Origin: Gloeobacter violaceus PCC 7421
Lineage (GTDB): Bacteria; Cyanobacteriota; Cyanobacteriia; Gloeobacterales; Gloeobacteraceae
Length of the DNA: 64,000 nt
Assembly (NCBI RefSeq): GCF_000011385.1
Contig: NC_005125.1
Location: forward strand, 2,356,001-2,420,000
Direction of reading: 5' to 3'
In this document: one piece after another, positions 18,383 through 28,188 of the stretch
Layout: every line of letters begins with the position of its first letter
Numbering within the stretch: position 1 is the first letter of the stretch
The notes under the pieces: model-generated
What the model was told of the DNA's origin: nothing
The model's input: the letters and a program-made list of their open reading frames with translations, nothing else
Databases searched by the model: none
Program-made: the position numbers and the translations under genes

Positions 18383-19531
18383 TCAACCTAGGCAAGTGCC
18401 CAGCACCCCGGCGAACTCTTCTAGAAGCTCGTAGCTGTGCTGTTGCATGATCACCGCGTGAGCCTGGTCCACCTGGACGGCAAGTTGATATTTCGCGATG
18501 ACCGGCTGCGGGGGACGCGGGAAAACGACCGTGCTCGAAAGAGGATTGAGCAGCGCCGGGAGCCCTTGGTCACTTAGCTTCTGGTGCAGGAACCGAGCCT
18601 TATCGACTATCGCTTCAGCTTCAAGGTGGAAGGTGCTTTTTCGGCGCTGGATTTCTGCCCACAGGTACAGAGGCGTATGGCCATTTCGGGAGCCCATGAT
18701 CGTCAGATCCGTCGAGCCGATGTATTCAACCTCGGCGCTGATCTCAGAGCTGAACCGGTCGGCCGTCTCTTTGTAGGTGAGCACCACACCGCAGGGGTGA
18801 GGACAGCCGATAAACTTGTGCCCGGAGATGGCGAGCGAACCGATCGGCCAGTCGAAACTAATCAGTTCGGGCCTGATGTAGCAGGCGATCATCCCGCCGA
18901 GGGCAGCGTCGACATGGATATAAACCTGATCGAGGCCAATGCCCCTACCAGTCAGGGCCTCAACAGTGCGGCCAATCTCGTCCACCGCACCGGTAAACGT
19001 CGTCCCCAGGGTCAAGTTGATGATGACGGGCTGCCCCGACTCGACGATCTCGGCCAGGTGAGCATAGTCCATTTCGCCGCTTGCCTGGGAACGGACCTTG
19101 CGGTAGGGCATGCGGAACATGCGGGCAGCTTTTCCGACCGAGTAGTGGGCGGCCTCGGAGAAGTATAAGATCCCTTCGGGCTGGGCGAGGCGGCCCAGCA
19201 GCAGTCCGTATAGGTTGCCCTCGGTCCCACAACTGCCAATGTATCCCCACCAGGGCCGCGGCTGCCGGTCGAGCCCGAAGAGTTCGGCAAAGAAGCCCAG
19301 CACCTGCCGCTCGTACTCAAGGCTGCTGATCTGGTATATGGGCGAACTGAATGGATCACCGATGTTGATGAGGGTGTAGCGCTGGTCCTGGATTGTCTCG
19401 GCTAGCTGTTCGGCATGGTCGTACTTCAGACAGAAAGGGTACCCGAGGTGGTTGCGCTTGTGGATATCCAGGGAAAGACCGTAGGTCACTAATTCATCTG
19501 CAACACTCGCGCGAATACCGGCCGTACTCAT
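18383..19531 (-). CDS. histidine decarboxylase-like PLP enzyme
   Basis: 382 residues, the size of PLP-dependent histidine decarboxylases (about 378). Diagnostic segments are GYIGSCGTEGNLYGLLLGR, the conserved Asp in VYIHVDAALGGM, and the PLP lysine in ISGHKFIGCPHPCGVV. Family members make histamine or related amines, sometimes for siderophores. It is the most downstream intact gene of a minus-strand group containing ddc and dat, so it may supply another amine to the same product. Substrate specificity cannot be fixed by eye; serine or another amino acid is possible. Confidence 0.78.
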   Translation of the reverse strand: MSTAGIRASVADELVTYGLSLDIHKRNHLGYPFCLKYDHAEQLAETIQDQRYTLINIGDPFSSPIYQISSLEYERQVLGFFAELFGLDRQPRPWWGYIGSCGTEGNLYGLLLGRLAQPEGILYFSEAAHYSVGKAARMFRMPYRKVRSQASGEMDYAHLAEIVESGQPVIINLTLGTTFTGAVDEIGRTVEALTGRGIGLDQVYIHVDAALGGMIACYIRPELISFDWPIGSLAISGHKFIGCPHPCGVVLTYKETADRFSSEISAEVEYIGSTDLTIMGSRNGHTPLYLWAEIQRRKSTFHLEAEAIVDKARFLHQKLSDQGLPALLNPLSSTVVFPRPPQPVIAKYQLAVQVDQAHAVIMQQHSYELLEEFAGVLGTCLG

Positions 19532-19717
19532 AGCTTATCCTCCGTGATGAAGTGAAATCTCTGATGTCTCCCGCCTTCGCGCGCAGGAGCAACGGGAATT
19601 CCTGCGAATCGCCGAGAATGCCATTCGGCAGAATAGAACAACCGCCCACCGAAGATGGATCGCAATCCGATGAAGAAGTCCTTCGCAGCAGGGGAACGAT
19701 TGTGTGTATCGGTTGCT

Positions 19718-20083
19718 TTACAAGCTTGGTTTCCTAACTGACAATACGTTGCGGACGACGTGCTTGATTCCGATGAACTTGGTACCGTCCAGCACTGAGC
19801 CGCCGCCCACCGCGAGCAAGAAATCGATGCGCTCCTCCTTCGCGACTTGAACGGCGTGCATTAAAGTTTCGTAGTGGGGATTGGGCTTAATGCCGCCGAA
19901 CTCAACTACCCGATGCCTGGCGAGAGCAGCCTTCACCTGATCGTACACACCGTTGGTCTTGATGCTGCCCCCACCGTAGGTCATCAAAACCTTAGCGTCC
20001 GGTGGAATCTCATGGGCGATCTCGGCGATCTGCCCCCTTCCAAATAGGATCTTCACCGGGTTTCGGAAGCTGAAGTTACGCAT
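19718..20083 (-). pseudogene. N-terminal fragment of an iron-type alcohol dehydrogenase (YqhD-like)
   Basis: The first 105 residues are excellent YqhD/BDH: FRNPVKILFGRGQIAEIAHE, VLMTYGGGSIKTNGVYDQV, LLAVGGGSVLDGTKFIG. After TKFIG the sequence is unrelated and stops at residue 121, where the family should continue for about 270 more residues including the metal ligands. The gene is truncated at a sharp boundary near 19755, pointing to deletion or insertion there. Confidence 0.85.
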
Positions 20084-20272
20084 CGAAATACTCTAGGTAA
20101 GCTAGGTCGGGCGATGCTACCCACAAGGCAACGTAATAGGGTTCGATGTGAGTCCATGTCAAAAGGCAGGAATGCGAACTGAAGCAGCCGGTCGTATCCC
20201 ACAAGACGTTACCAAGTCGCTGCCGCACTTTCGCTTATAAAGTCAGCGATTAATGTCAAAAGTGCAGGCGCG

Positions 20273-21163
20273 TCAAGCGGCGTCTAAGCCAACTGCGATC
20301 TTTGCAACAAACCGTCTACGGATCACACAGTAGTTCCTGAATCCCTGAACCGCAGCATCGATAATCGCTCGCTCTGAATACTCTAAGTTGTACTCAAGCA
20401 TACGATTTAAAGATTGCATGGCCTGATCGGCGTGAAATTGTTCCAGGCGAGCTTTCTCACATTCAGAATGAACCAAAACCCACTGCCAGGCATTAAAGCT
20501 TCTTCTGGTGCCTGCCAAAAGACCGTATTTTTCAGGAAGAACGGGATACTGTTCAAGGTACTGGTAGAGTCCTTGCGGCATATCGTCAATGCGAACAAGT
20601 TTGTCCAGTTCCTGAAATTCTTGGTCTCCGACAATCTCGCCCGCTAAATGACATCCCCAAGCTCGCACCAAGCTAAGCAGATCATTGATTTTCCCACGGT
20701 AAGCCTCGCTTAGTTCATCGGTCAAGTCATTGAACCAAGTAAAGCTCGAATTTGCTACAGCAAGACGGTGCGTCAACTCGACCTCACCAAACTCCGCTAT
20801 CCGTTCCACCAAAAGCAAGGCAAGCGAACGGCGCGAAACTTTGTACCGGGCATCTTTGTGTTCATCTATTGCCGCTGCGAATACGCCCGATGCAACCTCC
20901 ATAGAACGATCGGCCACATCGGGTATCACACCGGACTGCCGAAACAGGTGCTTAGAAAGTCCAATTGCTGCAGCTAATTGAGCAATTAGCGACCCTTCCA
21001 AATCGTTAAAGTGTGCCAGCCGAACCATAAATTCGTAAAATTTACTCGGTTCCTGGGCCGCAGAGAATGCAACATTTTTCATCTGCTTCCGGGCAAATTC
21101 AATCTCCTGGAAGCAGTGAGCCAGGATACTGTCGAATTCAACAACGCATGTGGTTGACGTCAT
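20273..21163 (-). CDS. helical protein of unknown function
   Basis: 296 residues from ATG 21163. It looks all-helical, with no membrane segment and no motif I can name. Several His/Glu-containing helices (FYEFMVRLAHFNDLEGSLIA, WVLVHSECEKARLEQFHAD) could form a di-metal or haem-oxygenase-like site, but I cannot show it. Codon usage is less GC-rich than the neighbours. Its start region and upstream sequence are duplicated in decayed form at 24908-25055, on the other side of ddc-dat. Confidence 0.6.
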   Translation of the reverse strand: MTSTTCVVEFDSILAHCFQEIEFARKQMKNVAFSAAQEPSKFYEFMVRLAHFNDLEGSLIAQLAAAIGLSKHLFRQSGVIPDVADRSMEVASGVFAAAIDEHKDARYKVSRRSLALLLVERIAEFGEVELTHRLAVANSSFTWFNDLTDELSEAYRGKINDLLSLVRAWGCHLAGEIVGDQEFQELDKLVRIDDMPQGLYQYLEQYPVLPEKYGLLAGTRRSFNAWQWVLVHSECEKARLEQFHADQAMQSLNRMLEYNLEYSERAIIDAAVQGFRNYCVIRRRFVAKIAVGLDAA

Positions 21164-21265
21164 GATTTCCTTGTATAAACAACATCCAACTCAGGCGGTC
21201 AATCTTTAGCTGAACATGCATAGAAAGACCTGAAGGCCAGGTACTCTCTGAAATTAGAGATTCAG
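21117..21265. repeat. imperfect direct repeat, copy A
   Basis: Contains the first codons of the 20273-21163 gene plus its upstream region. Long stretches recur at 24908-25055: TGAGCCAGGATACTGTCGAA, TTCAACAACGCATG, GTTGACG and CATAGAAAGAC are shared in order. Together the two copies bracket ddc and dat. Confidence 0.8.
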
Positions 21266-22852
21266 CATTGGGCTATTTGGCGCTAGACAAGATACAGTGC
21301 TCGCCGGGTCCGCTGCTACGCCCCGGGCAGCCTCTGCCCTGCCGATGGCCTTGATTTCCTGAAGCAGACCGCGGATATGGTCGACCGTGGTCAGGGGGTT
21401 GAGCAAGGTGAACTTCAGCTGGACCCGGTCTTTGAGCCGGGTCCGGGCAACGACGGCCCTTCCCCTTCGCAGCAGGGTCGCCTGGACGGTTTTATTGATC
21501 GAATCGAGTTCAAAGGCAGATAGCCCCTCTGGAGCGTAGCGGAAGACCACGGCATTGATAGCCGGGTAGCAGGCCAGTTCCAGTTCCGGGTCGTGCTCGA
21601 TGATGGTTGCAGTCGCCCGGGCCAGTTCCATCGTCGACTCGACAAGGCGGGCGAACTCGCGCCGACCAAGCGCCTGGAGGCAGATGTAGAGTTTGAGAGC
21701 GTCGAAGCGGCGGGTGGTCAGGACAGACTTGATGACAAGGTCAGGGATGCCCGCTTCCTCGGTGCCTTCGGGGTTGAGGCAGTCGGCGTGGAGCCTTAGA
21801 ACCTCGAAAGCCCGCCGGTTGCGAACTAGAAATGCCCCACAACTGATGGGCTGGTAGAACAGTTTATGGAAGTCCACGGTGATGGAGTCGGCAGCCTCGA
21901 TACCCGCGAGGAGACCGCGGTGGTGCTCGCTCAAGGCGAGTGCCCCGCCGACCGCGGCGTCGGCATGCAGCCAGAGGCCGTGGGTACGGGCGACTATCGC
22001 CAGTTCTGCCATGGCGTCGATGCTGCCGAGGTCGGTGGTCCCAGCGGTAGCTACCAGGGCGATGGGCGAGAGCCCGTCGCGCCGCAAGTCGGCAATGGCC
22101 CGCTCGACGGCAACGCCGCGGAGGCGGTAGTCCGAGTCCGGCCCGACAGGGACGACGGAGGCGCGGCCCAGGCCCAAAAGTCCTGCGGACTTCTGCACGG
22201 TGAAGTGGGCCGCCTGCGAACAGAGAATGCGCAGACGCTCCGCCCCCGGCGGCAGGCCCCGTTCCTCGCAGTTCCAGTCCAGGTGTGTGAGTGCATAGTG
22301 GTCCCTGGCCAGGAGCAGGCCCATGAAGTTGGACTGAGTACCTCCACTCGTGAAGGTACCGTCGCCCGCCTGGGCGAAGTACAACCGGCAGAGCCACTGT
22401 ACGATTTGCTGCTCGACGATCGTCGCTGCCGGGCTCTGGTCCCAGGAGTCGAGGGACTGATTGGTAGCGCTCACCACCATCTCCGCTGCGAGGGCCGGGA
22501 TCAACGGCGGACAGTGCAGGTGGGCGATGCAGTCAGGATGGGTCACCTTGACCGAGTGCTGTACGACCAGTTCCTCGACCCGTTCGAGGACTTCGCGAGT
22601 CGGCAGGCCCGCTTCCGGACAGGGGTCGCCTGCCAGAACTGCTGCCAGTTCCTGAGGGCTAGCCCCCCGGTACGGCTGCGGCTGGAGAGCGAAGCGCACG
22701 AGGATATCGGTGGCAGTCGAGACTGCCTGCCGGTAGGCAGCAGTGCCCGCCTCAGCCCCAGATAGAAACAGATGCTCAAAGGGCGGCTGTGGGCAGCGCG
22801 ATTCTTGAGTCTGGAGCGGTGCTTGTAATTCGGGTGGCTGCATGGACTGCAT
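21254..22852 (-). CDS. ddc: L-2,4-diaminobutyrate decarboxylase
   Basis: 532 residues, group II PLP decarboxylase. Motifs are SGGTQSNFMGLLLARDH, the Asp in LWLHADAAVGGALALS, and the PLP lysine in ITVDFHKLFYQPISCGAFLV. The ending VQLKFTLLNPLTTVDHI is typical of the diaminobutyrate branch. It makes 1,3-diaminopropane from L-2,4-diaminobutyrate, the product of the dat gene just upstream. The start used overlaps dat by 77 bases; only ATG 22852 and 22843 are near the end of dat, so the overlap seems real or an alternative start is used. 1,3-diaminopropane is a free polyamine or a building block of hydroxamate siderophores such as schizokinen. Confidence 0.9.
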   Translation of the reverse strand: MQSMQPPELQAPLQTQESRCPQPPFEHLFLSGAEAGTAAYRQAVSTATDILVRFALQPQPYRGASPQELAAVLAGDPCPEAGLPTREVLERVEELVVQHSVKVTHPDCIAHLHCPPLIPALAAEMVVSATNQSLDSWDQSPAATIVEQQIVQWLCRLYFAQAGDGTFTSGGTQSNFMGLLLARDHYALTHLDWNCEERGLPPGAERLRILCSQAAHFTVQKSAGLLGLGRASVVPVGPDSDYRLRGVAVERAIADLRRDGLSPIALVATAGTTDLGSIDAMAELAIVARTHGLWLHADAAVGGALALSEHHRGLLAGIEAADSITVDFHKLFYQPISCGAFLVRNRRAFEVLRLHADCLNPEGTEEAGIPDLVIKSVLTTRRFDALKLYICLQALGRREFARLVESTMELARATATIIEHDPELELACYPAINAVVFRYAPEGLSAFELDSINKTVQATLLRRGRAVVARTRLKDRVQLKFTLLNPLTTVDHIRGLLQEIKAIGRAEAARGVAADPASTVSCLAPNSPMLNL

Positions 22853-24683
22853 CGTGGAATACCTCGGCTATTGTGTCTATCTGGCTGTCGGTGACGATGA
22901 GCGGCGGCAGGAAGCGCACGACGCTGCCGTCGCGCCCGCCCACTTCGACGATGACTCCGCGCTCCAGGCACTCGGCCTGGATCCTTCGCGCCATCGCTCC
23001 TGCATGGGGGGCAATGCCCCGGTAGTCGGGCTCACCCGTTGGGTCGACGATTTCGACCCCAAGCATCAGCCCCCGCCCCCGCACTTCGCCAATCCAACTG
23101 CTGCGGATCTGGTGCAGGTGGGTGAGGAGTCGCTCGCCCATCACCTGGGCATGCTCCCACAGTCGGTGCTCCAGAATGTGACGCAGGGTAGCAAGGCCCG
23201 TCGCCATAGCCAACTGGTTCCCCCGGAACGTGCCCGCGTGGGCTCCAGGTTGCCAGCGGTCGAGGGATTCGCGGTAGACCACTACCGCCAGGGGTAGACC
23301 ACCACCGATCGCCTTCGAGAGCAGGAGCACATCTGGAACAATGCCGCTGTGCTCGAAGGCAAAGAGTTTACCCGTCCGGCCAAAGCCCGTCTGGATCTCG
23401 TCTACGATCAAGGGGATTTGCTGCTCCTGGGTGATCCGGCGCAACCCTCGCAGCCACTCGTCCGGGGCAGGAATCACCCCCCCTTCGCCCTGCACCACCT
23501 CCAGGATGATCCCTGCCGGGGAAGGGACGCCGCCCTCGGGGTCTTTGAGCAAGTTCTCGATGTAGTGCAGGCCCGTGCGGTAGCCGACTTCACCGCCCAG
23601 GCCGAAGGGACAGCGCAACTCGTAGGGATAGGGTAGGAACTGCACCTCAGGCATCAGGTTCGGCACGACCTTGGCTGCCAGGTTGCCCGTCAGGCTGAGC
23701 GAGCCGTGGGACATGCCGTGGTAGGCCCCCTGGAACGAGAGGATGCCGCGTCGTGCAGTGGCCGTTTTCACAAGCTTCAGGGCAGCCTCGACGGCATCGG
23801 TGCCGGCGGGGCTACAAAACTGGATCCGGGCGTTGCGAGCAAACTCGGCAGGCAGGCAGGCGAAGAGTTCATCGACGAATCGGTCTTTGAGGGGAGTGGG
23901 CAAGTCGAGCGTGAGCAGGGGGAACTTACCCCGGATCACGGTTTGGATGGCTTGAATAGCAACCGGGTGGTTGTGTCCTAACGGAAGCGCCCCGGCTCCG
24001 GCCAGGCAGTCGATGTATTGCTTGCCCTCGACACTTGTCAGGTAGACCCCCTCGGCCTTCTTGAAAGCGAATGGGATACGTCGGGGATAACTGCGGGCGT
24101 TGGATTCGCGCTGGGCCTGCCGCTGTAAGTAAGGACCTGATGACGCTGGTGGGTTTTCGACTCCAGGACCTTGCAAAAGCTCGCGCATTGGCCCGGCCAC
24201 CGGCCGATCGCCTGCGGCTCTGCGCACGTCTTCAACAAACGCGCGGAAGGTCTGGGCGATGTCTACGGGCTGGCCGAAGAGGCAGTGGGCCGAAACCGGG
24301 CCACCTGGACTGTTCAGGAGCATGGTATCCAGCGGGGTTTGCTCCCAAACGGCAAAGAAAACCGGCGCCTGCTTACCCATCTGGCTGTTGAAGGCGACCT
24401 CGTAGACCGGGACTGTGGCCGGACCGGTCCAGACGACTACCAGTAAATCCGCCTGCTCCAGAAGCGACAGCCGGTGGGTCTGTAGCGTCGCAAAACCGCG
24501 CTTCACTCCGGCTTGTCCGCCGTCGGGTGCCCCGACGCTGCGCTCGACAGCCAGCACCTCGATACCAAGACAGTACTGTTCGTTTACCTGCTGTATGGTT
24601 TCGACAATCTCCTGGACAATCTGCTGCCTCTCGCGAGAGAGTTCGGTTGTATCGTGGCAAAAAACTGCCTTCATGGTCGCCAT
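22776..24683 (-). CDS. dat: diaminobutyrate-2-oxoglutarate aminotransferase with extra N-terminal domain
   Basis: 635 residues, whereas the family is usually about 420-460. From residue 185 it is a standard class III aminotransferase: RESNARSYPRRIPFAF, QYIDCLAGAGALPLGHNHP, IVDEIQTGFGRTG, and the PLP lysine in LLLSKAIGGGLPLA. It forms L-2,4-diaminobutyrate from aspartate semialdehyde and glutamate. Residues 1-180 are an additional domain (MKAVFCHDTTELSRERQQIV, EQADLLVVVWTGPATVPVYE, GKQAPVFFAVWEQ). That pattern resembles an alpha/beta nucleotide- or NAD-related fold with an ADLLVVV strand. First gene of the dat-ddc pair. Confidence 0.88.
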   Translation of the reverse strand: MATMKAVFCHDTTELSRERQQIVQEIVETIQQVNEQYCLGIEVLAVERSVGAPDGGQAGVKRGFATLQTHRLSLLEQADLLVVVWTGPATVPVYEVAFNSQMGKQAPVFFAVWEQTPLDTMLLNSPGGPVSAHCLFGQPVDIAQTFRAFVEDVRRAAGDRPVAGPMRELLQGPGVENPPASSGPYLQRQAQRESNARSYPRRIPFAFKKAEGVYLTSVEGKQYIDCLAGAGALPLGHNHPVAIQAIQTVIRGKFPLLTLDLPTPLKDRFVDELFACLPAEFARNARIQFCSPAGTDAVEAALKLVKTATARRGILSFQGAYHGMSHGSLSLTGNLAAKVVPNLMPEVQFLPYPYELRCPFGLGGEVGYRTGLHYIENLLKDPEGGVPSPAGIILEVVQGEGGVIPAPDEWLRGLRRITQEQQIPLIVDEIQTGFGRTGKLFAFEHSGIVPDVLLLSKAIGGGLPLAVVVYRESLDRWQPGAHAGTFRGNQLAMATGLATLRHILEHRLWEHAQVMGERLLTHLHQIRSSWIGEVRGRGLMLGVEIVDPTGEPDYRGIAPHAGAMARRIQAECLERGVIVEVGGRDGSVVRFLPPLIVTDSQIDTIAEVFHDAVHAATRITSTAPDSRIALPTAAL

Positions 24684-26331
24684 TTCTTACCGCCTAATAA
24701 CTAGCTTGCTTGCTGTACAGTTTGACTCGTTTCATTCAAACGTGTTGAACGTCAGCTAAACCCGCAACAGACATGTTGCTATTGGGTACACAACTCTGCC
24801 CATTACAACACTAAAACCACCGAAAAATCATAAACCTGCTGGCGAGGACTACATCCATATACCAGCAATGCTAGCCCTACCAGAATCTGTTGATTGACTG
24901 ATTGACTAGTGAGCCAGGATACTGTCGAATTCAACAACGCATGCGGTTGACGCCACAATTTCCTCGTAGAATAAACAGCGTTCCATGCAGCCACTCTTAA
25001 GCTGAGCGTGCATAGAAAGACTTGACAAAGCCAGGCATTTTTTGAAATTGAGGATCCAGCTAGCCTCGTACATTACCCAACACACACACGCGCAAGGTCG
25101 AAGCCTTGCAGCAATCGAGCTTGTGCTCTTTACCTAACTAATCACCTTCCCATTCCTGCATCATGACTCTCAAACTTTATCACGAAAAAATCAAGTTATA
25201 TGTATTAAGAAACACTTTAAATATGAGGTGACTCAGTTCACTCAATCCATGAATTCTTTTGCAAAATGACAGAATCTATATGTCTTGCAAAAGTGCATTG
25301 GCGCTGTTGCCTAGTATGGTTGATAATCAGATACCAAAGAATTGACAACAGCGGACCAAGAGTCCTGGTATAAGGGCTTCAATGGCCGTCTTCGCCGTGC
25401 CGCTGGAGAACGAAGCCTTTTAGCAAGTGCTTGCGGCGGAAGGCCATCGGCAACAAAGCGCCCAGCCGCAGTTCGACGGGGTCTTTGCCGGGCCGCGGGG
25501 TACATAAAATCAGCGCGCAGCCATCGTCGCCGGACTCGACGAGCACCAATAAAAATGCAGCCATCATGCGATTCCAACGGAAGAGTAACGCACCGGAAAC
25601 ACAGAGGGAAACACAGCGCTCTTATCCTGAAAAGTTGAACCATAGAAGAATTTCTCAGTACATCGCCAGAACTAAAGACAGATTCGACCGCACTCGACAA
25701 CCAAGTCATAGCTCATTTGTTTGCGGCTGAAACCGTTTTTATCGTATGCAAAAATCAAAAGATTTCGCGTTGCCTGTTTCAAGGAGGAGATAAATTTAGC
25801 TTACGGATTTTCCATCAATAAGTCAACTAACAATTCTGGATGTTTTACACGATGTATGGATTTAAAAGCTGTGGTCATCCTGCACCAATCACAAACGCAG
25901 GCGTAAGGCAATAACTCTTGAAAGCATTGGCGCAATCTTTGAACAGCTTGCGCTCGAATACACTACACCCCAGCCGGTCAATTTTGCTGTGCGCAAGTGC
26001 CAGACGAATCCCTATCATGTTTCTGTCTGGAAGTCTCCTCTACAATATGACCTCGCAGCGTTTAATAGCTTTGCCTTTCGCTGACTCGCAACTGATAGTG
26101 TTTTTTGCTCGCAAGCATACAGCAACCTCACATGCATCCTGGATGGCCACTCCAAGCAATGCAAAATCAGCTGCCGACAGTGCAGCCTAACCATGATTAG
26201 TTTTTGCATGGATTAGTTTTTGCATGTATCGTTCCGGAATTCATGTCCAATTGCCGCCGCTGCGGGCAATGCTCGGGCCGTCTGTTCTTGAACTTACCTG
26301 GAAAGGAACGGCACTTTAGTCGGCGGGTTCG
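24684..26331. other. 1.6-kb gene-poor region
   Basis: Apart from repeat copy B (24908-25055) I see no supported gene. Much of it (25100-25300, 25730-26200) is AT-rich and has no consistent coding signal. It is probably decayed sequence next to a rearrangement, and should contain the promoter of dat in its first 150 bases. Confidence 0.5.
24908..25055. repeat. imperfect direct repeat, copy B, with gene-start relic
   Basis: The minus strand repeats the beginning of the 20273-21163 gene: VASTACVVEFDSILAH, then a stop. The upstream sequence is also retained, including CATAGAAAGAC. It is therefore a 5' relic of a second copy of that gene, not an independent gene. Confidence 0.8.
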
Positions 26332-28188
26332 TCATTTGCTGCCGAACCGCCCATCGTCTCGTGGGACAGCTTCGGCCTGGCAACTCAACTGCCCCCTGTC
26401 GCTGTCGTAAATCACCAAAATGCGCAACTGCCGCTCGCTCGCCCCCGGCCAGGCGGGCCACCCCACGCCCTCCAGTGCCGTGAGCGCCGCGAGCAAGGCA
26501 CCGTCGAGTGCCGGACCACCCGAGACAACCGTGCGAGGAGGTTGCACCAAGCGCGTGCCCTTCACTCCGGCAATAAGCGTAATTTCCAGCACCGCCGGCT
26601 GCGCAGCGCCGGGCGGCCAGTGGCCGGCCACCTGCAAAGCCTGACAGAGGTCGCGGCCGTAGGCAGCCACAACGGCTGCTGCACCGCTGCGGCTGCTTCG
26701 GAGGATCTGTTCTTGCGGGGCAGGCAGCGTTTGCGGATGGGCGGCTCCTGCCGAACCGGCGGGAATGCCGGTGTCGGCGGGCGGCTTGCCGGCCAGTATG
26801 TTAGGGGTCGGGGTGGGGACGGGCACCGTTTGCGGCAGTGCAGGCGTCGAAGCTGGCTGAGATACGGGCGGAGCTTTCTGTGGCCGGTCGGTCCCACCCA
26901 AGCCGCGCGACGGCCGAGCGGGACCAGCCGCTTTGCGCGACGGTGCCTCGACTGTTCTAACTGTCGGCTGCGGCACGCCGGAAGCTGGAGTCGACCCGGG
27001 AGACCGATGGGAAGCGGACGAACGTTCGGGCGGCCGGGCGACCAGTAGTTTGGAGGGTGGCGGTACTGGTGCTCCTGGCGGCCGCACAATTGCCAGGGTG
27101 ACCATCGCCGCCACCGCCACCGCCGCCGTGGACAGCATCAGCATCAGCGACAACGGCGGGGGAGGGGACGGCAGTGCCATTAGATGGGTCCACAATCGTT
27201 CCTCTTCGGCGTCCGGTTCCACCGGCGGTCCCGCGCTTGCCCCTGTCCACCCGCTGCTGGAGAGCAGCCGGGGCACATTCTGGGACAGCCGCTCCAGCTG
27301 CGCCTCGCAGCCGGCTTTGGGCCTGTCGGCAACCCGTTCGTGCAAAGCGGCACAAAAGCCGGTGCCGTCGCACTCCTCGAGAAACTGAGCCCCCAACACC
27401 CCGGCCAACCGCCGATAAATCTCACCGAGCTTCTGGGAAATGCGCCCCGGCGTGCGTCCCAGGGAGCGGGCTACATCCTGTTTGGCTTCCCCCCGCAGAT
27501 GGACGCGCTCCAGCAGCAGCTGGTCCGCCTCGCTCAACCCGAGCACCGCCTGCAGGAAGCGCTCCCGACAGTACTCCTCCAACAGTGCTTTTTCTGCGGC
27601 GTTGTCCACCGAACTCAATATCTCCTGCAGAGTAAATGGGTCGTCGTTGTCGGCTCCTGCTCGGGCCGGAGCGTCGAGCGATTGGGCGCGGGCGATCGCA
27701 AAAGCCTGCCGGTGCTGCCGCAGCCCCATCGCAGTGCTCGGCCTGGATTGTGCCCAGGTGGGGTTGTAACTGCGCTGCAGATCCCGGTAAATCTTCAGGA
27801 ACACGTGCTTGGCCAACCAGGTGGAAAAGCTCGCCAGGCGCGGATCGAATTGGGGCAGGCGCTCGTGCACCAGCAGCAACACTTCTTCTGCGAAGACTTC
27901 TGCCTCGAAACCGGGCTCGGCACCCTGGGTCCGGCGACCACTGCAGTAAGCGCGGCAGACTTCGCGCAGCAGCCGGTGGAAACGGGGGAGACCTGCCTGG
28001 CGCATCTGCCGCTCCAGTTGGTGCAGCTGCTCGGCCCGCTGCTGCTCATCGAGCAGCATGTCGCGGCGTAGCTGGTGCCATTGCTGCAATACCGGCTGCA
28101 GCTGCAGCGTCAGTTCTTCCAACACCTCCGCTCTGGACCGCCAGCGCAACCGCGCCACCGGGGACGCAGCGGGACTTTCGTTCGGCAT
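26332..28188 (-). CDS. ECF-type sigma factor fused to a membrane segment and TonB-C-like domain
   Basis: The start is ATG 28188 (MPNESPAASP, 618 residues), because the longer frame runs through low-GC spacer and the CHAT gene. Residues 95-145 resemble sigma region 2 (FDPRLASFSTWLAKHVFLKI). Residues 205-262 are a region-4 helix-turn-helix (GLSEADQLLLERVHLRGEAK, DVARSLGRTPGRISQKLGE). A single membrane helix spans about 346-368, then a 110-residue Pro-rich stretch. The C-terminal domain (LEITLIAGVKGTRLVQPP, ALDGALLAALTALEGVGWP) is TonB-C-like. This implies a membrane-tethered sigma factor with a periplasmic sensing or binding end. It follows the TPR-CHAT gene by 98 bases. Confidence 0.7.
   Translation of the reverse strand: MPNESPAASPVARLRWRSRAEVLEELTLQLQPVLQQWHQLRRDMLLDEQQRAEQLHQLERQMRQAGLPRFHRLLREVCRAYCSGRRTQGAEPGFEAEVFAEEVLLLVHERLPQFDPRLASFSTWLAKHVFLKIYRDLQRSYNPTWAQSRPSTAMGLRQHRQAFAIARAQSLDAPARAGADNDDPFTLQEILSSVDNAAEKALLEEYCRERFLQAVLGLSEADQLLLERVHLRGEAKQDVARSLGRTPGRISQKLGEIYRRLAGVLGAQFLEECDGTGFCAALHERVADRPKAGCEAQLERLSQNVPRLLSSSGWTGASAGPPVEPDAEEERLWTHLMALPSPPPPLSLMLMLSTAAVAVAAMVTLAIVRPPGAPVPPPSKLLVARPPERSSASHRSPGSTPASGVPQPTVRTVEAPSRKAAGPARPSRGLGGTDRPQKAPPVSQPASTPALPQTVPVPTPTPNILAGKPPADTGIPAGSAGAAHPQTLPAPQEQILRSSRSGAAAVVAAYGRDLCQALQVAGHWPPGAAQPAVLEITLIAGVKGTRLVQPPRTVVSGGPALDGALLAALTALEGVGWPAWPGASERQLRILVIYDSDRGQLSCQAEAVPRDDGRFGSK

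Noticed and set aside
25311-25730. Frames of 60-130 codons on both strands in the gap after dat
   Set aside because: Overlapping on both strands, no recognisable motif; probably decayed sequence.
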